Shown piece by piece: positions 35,434 to 48,900 of a DNA stretch of 64,000 nucleotides. The stretch comes from Meloidogyne chitwoodi (Eukaryota; Nematoda; Chromadorea; Rhabditida; Meloidogynidae). A model generated the notes under the pieces. That model ran no database searches and was not told the origin of the DNA. It worked only from the letters and a program-made list of their open reading frames with translations. Position 1 is the stretch's first letter. Every line of letters starts with the position of its first letter. The translations under genes were made by a program, and so were the position numbers. Location of the stretch: positions 1,302,001-1,366,000 of the forward strand of contig JACZZP010000016.1 in assembly GCA_015183035.1 (NCBI GenBank), in the 5' to 3' direction.

Positions 35434-37848
35434 TTAAACAATTTCGTATTTCTCAGTAATTAAAGATTGATCACTTGTAAAAAGAACTTCTTCATCTGCC
35501 TTTTCCACACTTTCAACCTACAAATTTTTTTTTATAAAATTAATTTTGTTTAAACCGTAATTTTGCAACAAGAATCCAACGAATTAAAACGAATATTAAC
35601 AGGAAAGAAATGATCAGTGTGCCCATTTGGTGTTGTAAATTCTAAAGTTCCATTTTTATTTGTTTTGTCAATTGATGTAAGAGTCCAGATAAGTTGGGAT
35701 TTTGATTTTAGATATTCATAAGAACCTTCACATTCAGAAATAAGTGGGGAAGTAGCAGGCCTTTTAAAGTTTAATAAAAATAAATTACTATAATTAAATA
35801 AATTAATTTACGGTAGAGGGATTGTTATTTGAACATTACGAAGCTCCAAATCTAAACGTTCAAGTGTATATTCAACGCTAACCATACAACCATCAGGCAT
35901 TTCATTTGGCCAACAATTTACTAAAATTTATTTTAAAAATAAATTAAAATTTGAAAAAAAAGCTTTAAATTTTAAATTATTTAAATAAAGTTAAATTAAA
36001 AAAAATATAACAAGTCAATGGAAGTGTCGAATCAGTCATTTTTAAATTCCATTTAAGTAGACTAACATCCACACCAACAGGGTAAGGTTTTTGCTCTGAT
36101 TTTAAACGAAGAGTTGAATTATTTTGCCATTGTTTTTTATCAAGGTTTGGATGGATCTGACAAAAATTATATTTTTTGGTGATTATAAAATTAACAAATA
36201 AATTGGTTAAACCTGAATTTGAATGCCTTTGAAATCCGAATCCTCCTCATTTCCATCAGAAAGCATAGAATAGCCAGGTAGTTTATTAACGTCATTAGCA
36301 ATTTTGATAACGACAATATTAAATTTTGGATCAGAAATCGTTAAAGAAATTGAGCCTTGAGTCTGAAAACGACAGAAAAATATCAAGGAATTTTAAAAAA
36401 TTTGAGATAATCCCAACTAACTAGAAAAATGTTTTAAAGGATAAAAACATTCTAATTAAGAAAATGTAAAAAAAACAGTAAAAACCTCGGCAGATAAAAT
36501 TCTTCCCACACGAGTGTATGTCACATTTAATTTCTCAATACATTTAAAATTTACTGGACAATCAGAGGATTTTTCTATATTTTCGATAATTGAAGCTGTT
36601 CCTTGTCCCTATTTTTAAATAAAAAAATTAGGCAACAGCATGTCATTTTAATAAATAAAAATAAATTATTAATAAAATCAGATTAAAAAAAATTATTTTT
36701 CAAAACCTTAACAACATTAATTTTTTCTCCTTCAGCACATAATTGTTGCAAAAAAACATCTTCATTTGCAGAAGACTTTCCACCCAATTTAAGAGCTTTT
36801 CCACCACCAGCAATAGCTGCAGCTTTTTTAAACGATCCAAAAATATTTCCTCCACTTGTTTCAGTTGTAGAAGAATCTTTTACAGCAGAAGTGATTTCTG
36901 CACGAGCCTGAGCAGAACTAATTCCTTTAGATGCGCCAATAACTCCTTATTATTGGTTAAATTTAAATAAAATACTAAGAAAACCTCCTTTAAGATGCTT
37001 TTTCAATTTCTCTTGGCGTTTAATTTCTTTTTCCTTTTCTTTCATCAACGATAAAGCAGCTTTTTGTTGGGCCTTAAAAAATTATTAATTTTTTTTAATT
37101 TAAAAATAAACAAACTATTTGCATTTGATTAAAAACTCGTTCTTCATGTGAATCCATATCAGTAAAAGTACGTACTTGAGCCAAATTAACATTCTCGCGG
37201 TAACCCAAAATGACGACTTCATCGAATGCAAATATCAAATCAAAAGCTTTATTTGCAATTTCCGTTTCATCATTCGAACGGCAATACTCAGGAATCTAAA
37301 TTTGTATTTTTCGTTAAAAAACTTTAAAAGTAAAAACCAGGCGAGCAAAAAGACGCAAAGTTTCAAGATCCTCCAAAATATTTGAAGCTTTTGTTGTAAT
37401 CAAAACCATATAAAGACTGTCCAAAGGTTGATAAACATAGCGAACACTGTCAGTTTCAAGAAATGTATGTTGGCGTTGATCTAAAAATTAATAGTTCAAG
37501 TGTCGTAGATTTAAAAGAAGGGATGATATGGCTTAACCAATAAACAAATAATCAGAAAAATGACTGCTCAGTAATTTCAATTTATAAATCTAGTGTCCAC
37601 ATAAACCTTTTAATGAAATGGACATCAAAAAAAAAATTATCAAAAAAGCAATTTTAAATAAAAAAAACTTTTATCAGAAGAAGCAAGCTTAGGAAAAGCA
37701 TCTAAAAGTCCTTCCAATCTAGCTCTAGTCATATCAGATACATATTGTCTAGTAACCAACGCTTAAAGTTAAATTATCTAAAAACTTTTTTAATTAAAAA
37801 TAAACCTTTGCCCGATTTTGTAAAAACAGAAGCAGCTATAAGTACCAT
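35434..37848 (-). CDS. ARCN1: Coatomer subunit delta (delta-COP)
   Basis: Starts [15 protein letters not shown] at 37848 and ends [10 protein letters not shown] at the TAA at 35434-35436. The N-terminal longin domain includes [20 protein letters not shown] (about 37680-37745), [38 protein letters not shown] and [18 protein letters not shown] Lys/Glu-rich linker and [10 protein letters not shown] follow, then the C-terminal mu-homology domain. The family ending with a Tyr-Glu-Ile/Leu tail is present. Delta-COP is part of the COPI coat for Golgi-to-ER transport. All main blocks were recovered in order with no disruption. Confidence 0.95.
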
Positions 37849-38389
37849 CACAAATTAACAAGGAAATTAATTTTAAAATAATTTAAGCTAAAATTTAAAG
37901 AAATTCACAAATTAAATGTTTAAAACTTAAAATTTTTTAACTTTTTGCAAAAAAACGGTAAGACGTGTATTTGGATAAAATGTCTCATAATTTTAATAAA
38001 ATGCCAAAATTTTAATAATTTTCAAAAAATAAAAAGTCAGTTGAATGCGGATTCTTAAGTGCTAAAGTCATCATCTAATGGTTTACCTGAAGGCTCCATG
38101 ACTTTTTGTCAATGGACTTTACGTCAATGGACCATCCGTCAATATTTGTTAAAGGATTTTAAGTCAACGGACTTTTTGTCAATGACTAAATATGCATATA
38201 TGTAATTGAGGAGTTTGTCTATATGTTTGTCCGAGATTTTATAGTAAACTGATTGGGGAAGTAGAAATGGGAGCTTTTATATGTGTTTAAAAGTTCGATA
38301 CTATATAAACAGCGTATTTTATCATTCTCCTGTTCTACGAGCAGCGCCAACTGTCTGTGACTCCAACGTCTACGAGAAACGTCAACGGT

Positions 38390-38860
38390 CAGCTACACTA
38401 ACGGAGGAAGCTCTATTGGCCAAGGTTTTGCGAGCTACGCTAACGGCGGTGGTGCTTGAGACTAAGGTTTGGCGAGCTACGCTAACGGCGTTGGTTCTAG
38501 AGACTAAAGTTTGGCGAGCTACGCTAACGGCGTTGGTTCTAGAGACTAAGGTTTGGCGAGCTACGCTAACGGCGTTGGTTCTAGAGACTAAGGTCTTAGG
38601 AGCTAAGCTAAGGCATTTGTTCAATAAACTGGTGTCTTAGGAGCTAAGCTAAGACGTTTGTTCAATAAACTGGTGTCTTAGGAGCTAAGCTAAGGCGTTT
38701 GTCAATAAACTGGTGTCTTAGGAGCCACGCTAAGGCGTTAGTTCTATGAGCCAAGGTTCTAGGAGTATGCTAACGTCTACGAGCATCGTCAACGGTCTAC
38801 GAGCTACGCTAACGGCGGTGGTTTGTTGGCCAAGGTTCTAGGAGCTATGGTAACGTTTAC
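38390..38860. repeat. Minisatellite, 42 bp unit decaying to 41 and 40 bp
   Basis: Units start at GAGCTACGC or GAGCTAAGC: 38432, 38474, 38516, 38558, 38600, 38641, 38682 and 38722. The first spacings are exactly 42, then 41, 41 and 40, with further degenerate units to about 38860. The 42-base units happen to keep a 14-residue frame open on both strands; this is a by-product of the repeat, not evidence of a gene. Confidence 0.9.
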
Positions 38861-38918
38861 AAGATACACCAACATCTATAAGCTTCGACAACGGTGATGG
38901 TTCTGTGATGGTGGTGTG

Positions 38919-40361
38919 GGCATTCCTTGGGAATCCGGGTCCCGAAATTTTTTTTCTTATTTTTACGTGAAACTTGGTATCCTGGGGTTATCAAGGTCGC
39001 TGATCACGAATCTGATATTAGATTTTGTCTAACACTTGATTTTATCTATGATTTTTCATCAAGTACTTGATTTTTCGCAAATTTTTATTTTTTTAAAAAG
39101 AAACAAAATTTATAAATAAATTCAATTGTTGACTGGGTATTGAACAGAAATCTGTTGTAAAATGTTATCAAACGCTTCGCTTGTCTTCTTTCCAAACATT
39201 TGCCTCCACTGAAACTCATCCATGTAGCTTGGAAGCATTTCCACAGTTGTACCATTCATTTCCTTATTCTTCGACTTCGCATTTTTCCAAAAACCCTCCA
39301 CCATATTCGTGCAAGCGCCCGTTGTAGGATCCACGAAATTTGTTTTATGATTAACACTCGCATGAACATAGGGAGGATTAACCGGAATGTTGATTATATG
39401 GCTGGGAGGAGGATCTACACCAGTTTGATTGTTCATGTACATTGCAGCACGATCGCTATAGATGGTGCTTCCGGGCAGAATATACTGTCGGATGAGTGCA
39501 AACAGCGTCGCCTGTCGACGATCTTCGACGAAACGCAGCACTCCGATCCTTGCCTCCGTGTCGAACATTCCGAACACCCAGCGCTCAGGGACCAAATGCC
39601 CTACGTGGGCTTTACGTTTTGATAGGAGTGACTCGTCTACAAAGAATTTAAATTTCCTTCCAATTATTACCAAAAGCTACCTATTTGGACCACTCGCCCG
39701 ACACCACCTAGTTGAATCGGATGCATGATGAGATGTTGACTACAAACCTCGCGAATATAATTATTCCAATTAACTACAGTGTCTATCGCAAAGCCACACA
39801 GCTTTTCTTGCAAGTGAGAAGGCGCGCCTACTGCCCAAAGATACGTGAACAAGATGAACTTCTTTGGTTCCAGATTGGATTTATCGAGAAACGATCCTAT
39901 AACATGACACTCAAAAACGCCAGACAAATAAATAGAATTACCACGACGAATAGATATTTTCCTGCCTTTGTGTGATGGACAACGCCAACCAACACCATCG
40001 CCAAGGAGGCTACGGCGTTTGACCTGCGTCATTTCCCTTTGGCAACCGACGAGCGTGCATTGTGGAGGATTCTGGAGCGATCGGAGGATTCCACGTTCGC
40101 GAAGAAATTGAATTGCGTCTTCGTTGGTACTAATGTGGTTAATAAGCTCAAAAAGATCCATTTTATTATAAAATTTTATCTAAAAGTAGAGAGATTTTTT
40201 TGCGAAAAATCAAGTACTTGATGAAAAATCATAGATAAAATCAAGTGTTAGACAAAATCTAATATCAGATTCGTGATCAGCGACCTTGATAACCCCAGGA
40301 TACCAAGTTTCACGTAAAAATAAGAAAAAAAATTTCGGGACCCGGATTCCCAAGGAATGCC
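38919..40361 (-). mobile_element. Merlin (IS1016/ISXO2-like) DNA transposon, apparently intact
   Basis: 1443 bp. The terminal inverted repeats are about 163 bp, apparently identical, and start GGCATTCCTTGGGAATCCGG (38919 to about 39081; about 40199-40361). An exact 8 bp duplication GTGGTGTG flanks it (38911-38918 and 40362-40369). It encodes a single transposase with one short intron. TIRs starting with GG and 8-9 bp duplications are characteristic of Merlin. Near-identical TIRs indicate a recent insertion. Confidence 0.95.
39122..40161 (-). CDS. Merlin transposase with ISXO2-like DDE domain
   Basis: Two exons, 39681-40161 and 39122-39636, joined across a 44 nt intron (39637-39680, GT...AG), give about 331 residues. 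The splice restores VQIDESLLSKRKAHVGH, placing the first catalytic Asp exactly at the junction; unspliced, both frames are interrupted. The second Asp lies in TIYSDRAAMY and the Glu in TNMVEGFWKNAK, preceded by the family motif NFVDPTTGA. The N-terminal part has Cys/His residues (PPQCTLVGC ... WRCPSHKG) that suggest a zinc-binding DNA-recognition domain. It should cut and paste elements with the 163 bp TIRs. No disabling mutation was seen. Confidence 0.93.
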
Positions 40362-40940
40362 GTGGTGTGTAAAGTCAGAGAAAGTAGGAGATCGACTTCC
40401 TTTATTATTTCTTTTGTATTGTTGTATATGGTTTTCGGAGCCAGTGTTGACATCTTGACTTAAAACTTGACTCATGCTTGATCATGTTTTAATTTCTCTA
40501 TGTATTGTTTTGTTTGTAAATGTTTTAATTATGTTATAGTCTATTCTTTGTAGTTTCTGTTGTGTTAGACGATTGTAAATTTGGGTATCTGGATGATTAT
40601 TTCGTTATCTTGTTTGTTTATTTTGTTGGAAATGTTTATATTTATGTATGACTTTATTGTTTAGATTATTTTTTTACTTTTTTCTATTTTAAAAAATTTG
40701 TTTATTGACGAAAAGTCCGTTGACATAAAGTCCAATGACGAAAAGTATTGACGAATGGTCCATTGACGTAAATTTCGTTGACGAAAAGTCGTGCCACCTT
40801 ACCTGAATATTTTTCAGAATTGAAACTTAAGAGAATCAGTTGTGGCTGATCGAACACATTTTTTAAATAAAAATAAGAAAAATTCCAAAAGTTTATTATA
40901 AGCAATATTATACAAATATTAAATAAATATCAAAATATAT

Positions 40941-43900
40941 TTATTTATGTTCTTCATTTTTTTCTCTTTCACGACGTTGTCTCCATCCAATTCCTAATAT
41001 TTGTGCTACTGCCAAAAGCATTCCTTCTCTTTTTATTTTATTAAAATTTCTTTTTACTACTATTTCATTTCCATTATTTTGTATTTCTTCATTATCCAAT
41101 GATATTTGAGAATTATTTAAATTTTTTATTGGATGATCAAAATTATTGTAAAAGTTTATTATTTTTTTTAAAGGAAGAGATGATTCATTAAACTGAAAAA
41201 TTAAAATGTATTTTTAACATTTTAATAATTAAACTGAAAAACATAAAAATATATTCGAATAATCTAAAAAAATTAATTTCTTACTTTTATTTGTTCAATA
41301 TCATCACTTTTATTTTTATTAATAAAATTAAAATCTCCAACAGAATTCCAATATTTTTCTTCTAAAATATTATTATTATTTTCTTCTTTTAATAAAAATT
41401 CTTTTATTGTTTTTTCTTCTTCATTTTTATAATAATATTTTCCACGTAAAGAACCTCCTTTTTTTACTAATTTTATATTATGATTATTATTTTCATCATT
41501 TTTTTCTTTTTGTTTATTATTATTATTACTTAAAAATAATTGTAATTCTTCTCCTTCTTCTTTACATAAAAGACTTAAATTACGTGTCCATTTTCGACGT
41601 TGAGCGATAAGAAGCATTTGTCTTTCTCCAACAGATGAATTTATCTGTTAACTCAAATTTATAAAATAAATGAAAAGTCTTATAATAATTTTAGAGTAAA
41701 ACCTTTTTAAATTATAAAAATAAGTCCTTAATTTTTATTTTTTTATTACAAACCGGGATATCTTTTTCATATTTAATTTTTTCAATTTCTTCATTTGTTG
41801 TAGTTTTACCTCCATCAGGTGAACCATTGTCTGAGAAGAGTGTACTTAGTACAATACTTTTTTTCTTTTTTGGAGGATTTGTTATGGGTAAATCATCTTC
41901 TTTAACTTAAAAAATAATAATAAATATTATTTTTATGCTTTTCTTTTCTGATAATTATTTTTTATATATATGTATTTCCTTATATTTTCTAATTACTTCT
42001 TTTTAATATTAAAATTATTTCAGATTTTCATTTATTCTAATATTTCCATAAATATAAAAATACCAATATTTTTAAATGATCCAATAGATTTAGCAGAACG
42101 ATTACTTTGTGTTCCTCCTCCTCCCCCAACAACGCCTTGGGCAAAAATAGAGCCACTACTTCCACTTCCATTATAACGACGAGTTCTGGTATTTACACCC
42201 AAACAACAAGCTAATCGACGAAATTCTTTCATTCGAAAATAGCAAAGTGGTTGACAAACAGAATGTATTCCAATTAAAATCTTTAAAAATTAATTTTTAT
42301 TTAAATTTCTAAATTCTTTGATTTAAATATTAATTTAAATATAAATATTAATTTATAATTAACTTGAAGTCCCCAACGTATTAATGTACTCATTTGTGAT
42401 GTTGCAAGTAAATTATTTAAATGTAAAAGTGCCACCATTTGAATACCAGAATATGGAAAAAGAAAAAGAATATCAACAAATAAAACAGTTCCAATAACAA
42501 TTAAATATTTATGTCGAGACATTAAATGACTTTTCCATTTTCTATGTGAATTACAACGGCGACTACTTTTTTAAAAAATAAAATATTTTTATATTGAAAT
42601 AATAAATTATTTAATTTAATTTTATTTAAAATTAAAAACCTTTGTTCAATATTATTATTTGTAATTATAGTACAATAATTACATTGTCCACCACATACTC
42701 CCTCTCCCTCAACACAACAACTACTTATACTTTGAGGACTTCCAGCAGAATTTGAAATTGTAGAAAACTTTTTTCTATTTAGATTATTATTATATTTATT
42801 TAATAATAATAATTGTTTTTGTTGTTGTTCTGATCTTCGAATTTGTAATGTTGAATGACTTGAAGAAGGTGAAAATGATGATGAAGGTTGTAAATTAATT
42901 GAAGATTGTAATTGTGTTCGTTGACGATGCATTGATCTGTTTTTAAATTAAAATATATTTTTTATTATTTTATATATTTTGGGAAAAGAAAAAGATGAAA
43001 ATATTATTTAAATCTTTTCTCTTATTTGAAAAAATACCTTTTATGATAAATTGAATTTCCATGTCCAATATTTCTATTATTATTATTATTATTAGAATTA
43101 TTAGAAAATAAAGCAGTAGTTTCTTCTTCTTTATTTTCTCCCACATTTTTTAAAATACGTCGAGAACCAACACCTCCACATTTTTGGAATTGTCTAATTG
43201 TGTGAAGGATTATTCCATAACAAATAAGTACAGTAAATAAACAAACATAACAAAGAACAAAAATCATTAACATCTAAATAAATTAAATATATTAATAAAT
43301 TAAATATATTTTCATACACATAAAACATTAATAGATAATCCAGCTGTTTGTCTTCTAGTAAAATCTTTTGGATAAATATTAGAAGAAAATGTTTGATTTA
43401 AATTAATATATTCTTTTAAATTTTTAAATTCATTATTATTTTTATTTTCTTTAAAAATACTTTCTTTTCTAACCATTAAAGAATGTGCTGAATCAAAAAA
43501 ATTAGAAAATATAGAACCAATGCCAAAAAGTAAACTTATTAACCAACTAAAAAATAATTAAAATAAATTAATTAATTAATTAAAATAAACCAAAATGCAA
43601 GAATAAAAAGAACAATTCTTCTTCTAAAATATCTTCTATAATGTAATGGATATTTAATTACAATAAATTCATTAGTAGTAAAAACAAGTAAATTAAATAT
43701 TGTTAATAAATTACATGAACGAAGTATTACTAATGTTACTTGATTTATCTTTTTTTTAAATTAATTTAAATTAATTTAATTTAAATTAATTTAAATACTT
43801 TTAATGCTGTAAGTCTATCTTGTATTGATTTCATTGTGTGTACTAATAAATGAGGCATTCCCCAAGCAATTAAACATCCCCCACGAATTAAATCAACAAT

Positions 43901-44503
43901 AGCACAATGTAATACCATAACATAAAAAACATTTACTAAAACTCTTCTTCGATTACGAATAAGTGCAATAATTACAAAAACATTTAAAAGAATACAAAGA
44001 ACACCTAAAACATCACAGAATAATATTGCTGCCATTTTTGCCTAAAATTATTTTTAAAAATTAATTAAAATATAATTATTTTTAATAAAAAATATAAATA
44101 TATATTGGGATAATCCTAGATTTGTAAATAAAGAAAAGATAAAAATAAAGGAGATTTTAATGATCTCAACTAAAAATAAATATAAAATGAATTAAAAGAG
44201 TTAATTTAAATATTATTAGAATTAGAAAACTCTTTTTATTCTGTTAATTTAATCAAAAATATTAAAGGAATAATAAAAATTATAATTAAACTATTTTAAT
44301 ATTTTTAAATAAAAAACAAACAAACAAACATCATTAGAAAAAGCTTTATTAGGCAAAGAAGAAGAAATATCATCATCATTTACTTCAATTAACTCATTTT
44401 CCTCAATTTCATTATTAATAACAATATTATTATTATTATTCCATTCTAAATCATTTTCATTAATTTTAAAATTTTTTAAATTTAATTGAAAAAAATTTGT
44501 CAT
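40941..44503 (-). CDS. Rhodopsin-class GPCR, orphan, atypical DRY motif
   Basis: A multi-exon 7TM receptor modelled from MTNFFQLNLKNFKINENDLE (44503) to REREKNEEHK (TAA at 40941-40943). The Asn/Glu-rich N-terminus has no obvious signal peptide. TM1 is ILFCDVLGVLCILLNVFVII and TM2 NVFYVMVLHCAIVDLIRGG. TM3 ends NLLVFTTNEFIVIKYPLHY, where NEF stands in place of DRY. TM5 is MIFVLCYVCLFTVLICYGII, followed by a long Asn/Gln/Ser-rich third intracellular loop with a Cys cluster. TM6 is LIVIGTVLFVDILFLFPYSG. TM7 ends SVCQPLCYF, where NPxxY has become QPLCY. The long C-tail is basic and Asn-rich. Probably a neuropeptide-type or orphan receptor; the ligand is unknown. The N-terminal exon and the tail are the least certain parts. 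Confidence 0.8.
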
Positions 44504-45905
44504 TTAAATCTGAAAAAAAGAAAATAATTAATTAATTAAATATAATTATTTAAATAATTATTTTATTTTATTAATAAAAAATAATATTTAAAAATAATTT
44601 TTAAAAATAAAAAAAATATATTTTTATTAATTTATGTATGTTTATTAATATTAACATCAAAAAAGCTTTTACTCATTTAATTTTGTTAGTAATATTTATT
44701 TATTTATTTATTATTTTTGGCATTTTTATTAAAAAAAAAGAAGAGAGAAAATAATATTTTGCTATAAATATTTAATAATAAATATATAAATTTATTTAAA
44801 AAAATAGTTTTGAGTTTGATTAAATATGAAACTTTTTTTTTAGAAAAAAAATAAAATTAAAAAAGAAAATAATATTTAAAGGAAATAATAATATTAATTT
44901 AAATTTTAAAAAATAAAATTTAATTAATTAAAATACAAATAATTAATTAATTTATTTATTTTTAAAATAAAGATAATCCAATAAATTAGAGAAAAATATT
45001 TTTTAAAAATTAAACATTAATAAATTAATTTAATTTTTATTTTAATTAATAAATTAAATTAAATTAAAAAAATATTCTCAGACTAAAAAGGTCTTTATTT
45101 CAAAACAAATTGAGAAATAAAATAAAAAACAACACACAAAAATTGAGTTAAGAGTGAATTACTCTATAAAAGAAAAAAGAAAGAAAATGCTTGAGAATTT
45201 TATAAATTAAATTTATTTATTTATTTATTTTATTTATGAGCGCAAAAAAAAAGAAAAATATAAAACTTAAAGATTTTTATAGAATTTTTAAAAAATAAAT
45301 AAAATAAAATAAAATAAACTATGAAATAAAAAGGTTATATTTAAAAATAAAATAAATTAATTATTTAATAAATAAATATATTTAAAAAAGTTTAAATTGT
45401 ATGTGGTTTTTAATCTTTTTTATTAATTAATTTATTAATTTTTAAAAATAATTAATTAAACAAAAAGCATTTTTAAATATTTTCTTCTTCTTTTTTAATA
45501 TTTTTAATAAAAATGAAATTCAATCGTTTTTATTTCTTTTTTATTATGCTTTTTATTTGTTGAGAAGTAATTTATGAAAAAGGTTTTTTTTATAAATATA
45601 TTTTAAATTTAAAAAAATATTTTGATTTTTAATTATTATTTAATTTTTTAAAATAAAAAAAAGAAACAATTAATTAATTTATTTATATTTAATTAAATTT
45701 TTTTTTACTACCAAACCTTTGTTGAATAAATAAAATTAAATTAATTAATTTATTTTTAGAAGTAAAATGATAAATTTTTTATTTAAAAATAAATTTGAAA
45801 AGAATTAATTAATTAAATAAATAAATAAATATTAATTTTTATTTAAAATAAAAAGTTTAAAACTATTTAATTAAATAATAAAATTAATAATAAAATTAAT
45901 AAAAT
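44504..45905. other. AT-rich intergenic DNA
   Basis: About 1.4 kb of almost pure A/T sequence with TTAATTAATT runs. No coding exon or RNA gene identified. Confidence 0.5.
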
Positions 45906-48900
45906 TCAAAATTCTGTAGATAAAGCTCCTAAAGGTAATATTCTAGCTTTTGGAATTGTTAATGTTCCATTTCCATAAATATTAACTGGTGGAGGTAAAG
46001 GAAATTCAAAATCATCAGAATTATTTGATTTCCATCTAAAAATTAATTTAAATAATTAAATTAAAAATTAATTAATTAATTACCTTAATTTTTGTTTTAA
46101 AATGCCATAAGGAATATAATTATTATTTTCTTTTTCATTAAATAAATATTTATTATTATTATTATTTTCTTCTTTTTTATTTTTATTTGAATTTATTTTA
46201 ATAATTAATTTAAATAAAAGAAATAAACAATAAATTAAAGGTAATATTAATATTAAAATTATTATAAATAAAAATATTATAATTTTTAAAGAAAATATTT
46301 TAAATAAATAATTATTATTATTATTTGAAGAAGAAGAAGAAAGAGAAGAAAGAGAAGAATATTCATTATTATCAATTAACTAAAAAATAATTAAAATTAA
46401 TTAATTAATTAATTTTTACCTTTTCTTCAAATTTAATAATTCCAAATTTATCATTTAATTTATTAATAGTATTATTTAATTTAAATATATTTTTAATTAT
46501 TTTTAATCCAATAAAAGTATTTATTGGATTTAATAAATTATCTAAAAAATAAATATTTAAAATTGTACAATTTTCTTTTCCAGATTGAAATAAACGATAT
46601 ATTGGTAAATATTTAATTAAGTTATTATTATTTTGAATAATTAATGATAAAATACTTAAAAATAAATAAATATTTATTTAAATTAAATTAAATTATTTTT
46701 ACTTTTCTAATTGACCTAAATCCAAATAATTATTATTATTTCTAAACATATTTAATTCTAATATATTTTCATTTGGATTAAGTAAAGAAACCTTTAAAAA
46801 ATAGTTTTATTTATTTTTTAAAAATAAATATTTACAGTAACAGTTGCTTGATCTTCATTTTGATTATTATTATCATAAACTCTTACTTTAAATGTATATC
46901 TAAAATATTTAATTTAATTTAAAAATAAATATATTATTAATTTAATAAAAGAGTATAATTAATTAATTAATTATAAATTAAATAAAAATAAACAAACGAT
47001 TTTGGTATTATTTTATCTAAATTAAAATCTTCTTTAATTGATAATTCTCCAGTTGAATAATTTAATTTAAAAGGAATATCAGCCATTGAAATAGGCTAAT
47101 TAATTAATTAATTAATTAATAATATTTATTAATTAAAACTTCTCCTAATGATTGAATAATTAATCCTTCTCCAAAAACATATTTTAAATTATTTTTATAT
47201 TTTTTATCTTTATTTTCAGCTTTTAATTGAAGAAAAGGTTCTTTATTATTTGTATTAATTAATCCAGCAAAATAATGTTTAAAAATAAATTTAGGTAAAT
47301 TATTATTAATATTTAAATTAATTATTAATATATTATTATTAATTAATAATTCTTTTTTATAACATTTTTGTTTAATATTAGGACAATCATTAACTAATAT
47401 TTGTAATTTATATAATTTATATTCTTCTTTTTTTAAATCTTAAAATTAAATTAAATATTTTAAATATTTCTAAGATAGTCTAGTAATATTTATTGTCAAA
47501 AAAACTGAGAATTTAATAGATAATTTATATTTTAAAAATATTTATTATAATTTTTCTAAGAGGTATTATTATTTAAATTTATTAAATAAATATTTATTAA
47601 TTTAATTAATTAATTATTTAATTATTATATATAAATTAAAGCTTAAAAATGACAAAATAGTCAAGAATATAATTTTGTTATATTTTCTTCTTATTATTTT
47701 TTAATTTAATTTCTTTCCTAAAATAATTATTTAAAAACAAACCTTTAATTAAATAAATTTCAGGTTTTTCAGATATTAAAATATCAAAATAATTATTAAT
47801 TAATTTATAACAAATAGATTTTTGTTCTTTACTTCCATCTAAATCTATTGCTTTTGGAAATTGTATTATTGGAATATTTTTATTTAAATATTCTTTAATT
47901 TCAATATTCAATTCTTTTTTATTTTCTTCTGTTTCTAAAAAATTAAATATTGGACAATTATCATTTTCATCCAAAATTTGAATTTTTAAAAATAAATTTA
48001 AACAATTATTATTTAAATTAATAGAACAAATATTAATTAAAATTAAATAAATATTTTGATGTTCATAATCAAATAAAGAAATATTATTATTATTATTTAA
48101 TAAATATTCATTATAATAAAGCTTTCCATTAATTGAATTAATTAAAAATTTATTTCCATCCTTTTTTTAAAATTAATTAATATTATAATTTAAATATTAT
48201 TTAAAATTAAATATTTACTTTAAAATTATTATTAATAGAATAATTAACAAAAGAAGGATTATCTGTAATAATAGCAAGAAGAGCAGGTAATTCCTTATTC
48301 TTTAATTTAATTAAATTAATTTTAATTAATTAAATTATAATATTTTCTAATATAATTAAATTAAAATATTTAATTTATTTAATTTTAATTAATTAAATTA
48401 CTTCAGGAAATGAATGTATTGAATTATTTAAAGGCCAAAGTATTTTAATTTGATTATTATTATTATTTTCTTTAGGAATTTCAACACAAATATTTTTAAA
48501 TTCAGATTTTTCACGAAAAAATAATTTTAAAATTCCACAATGAATATTTTTAAAATTAATACTATTTTTAATATTTAATATTAATTCATTTCCTTTTAAT
48601 TCTAATAAATCTAAAATAATTATTTAATTTATTTTTTAATTTAATTTAATTACCATTTTCTTCTTTTTTATCAAAAATTAAATATTTTTCAAATTCTTTT
48701 GGAATTAATAATATTTTAATATTATTATTATTTAAATATTTATTTAATTTAATTATTATTGTCCCATTTTCATTATTATTTTTAAATTCATTTTCTATCC
48801 AATTATTAAATTTATTAATTATTGAATTTATTTTAATATTTATTTTAGCTAAAATAATATTTTCTTTATTTATTTTTATTTCAGCTTTTAAAATTGGTGT

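Larger units (their letters stand above)
38092..40798. mobile_element. 2.7 kb TIR element hosting a Merlin insertion
   Basis: The termini (left 38092 to about 38188; right about 40700-40798) are inverted copies made of short repeats of the form TTGACGAAAAGTCCNTTGACG. An exact 9 bp duplication TTACCTGAA flanks it (38083-38091 and 40799-40807). The left interior is a 40-42 bp minisatellite. Removing the Merlin copy and its 8 bp duplication leaves an element of about 1.26 kb with no transposase, so it is non-autonomous, Mutator-like by duplication size. Confidence 0.87.

Noticed and set aside
38281..38640. Open frame with a repeated 14-residue motif on the plus strand, and a mirror frame on the minus strand
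   Set aside because: It is produced by a 42 bp minisatellite inside a transposable element; both strands are open for the same reason and no start context, splice site or homologue supports a gene.
39200..39975. Plus-strand open frames across the Merlin transposase
   Set aside because: Antisense shadows of a minus-strand transposase with all catalytic motifs.
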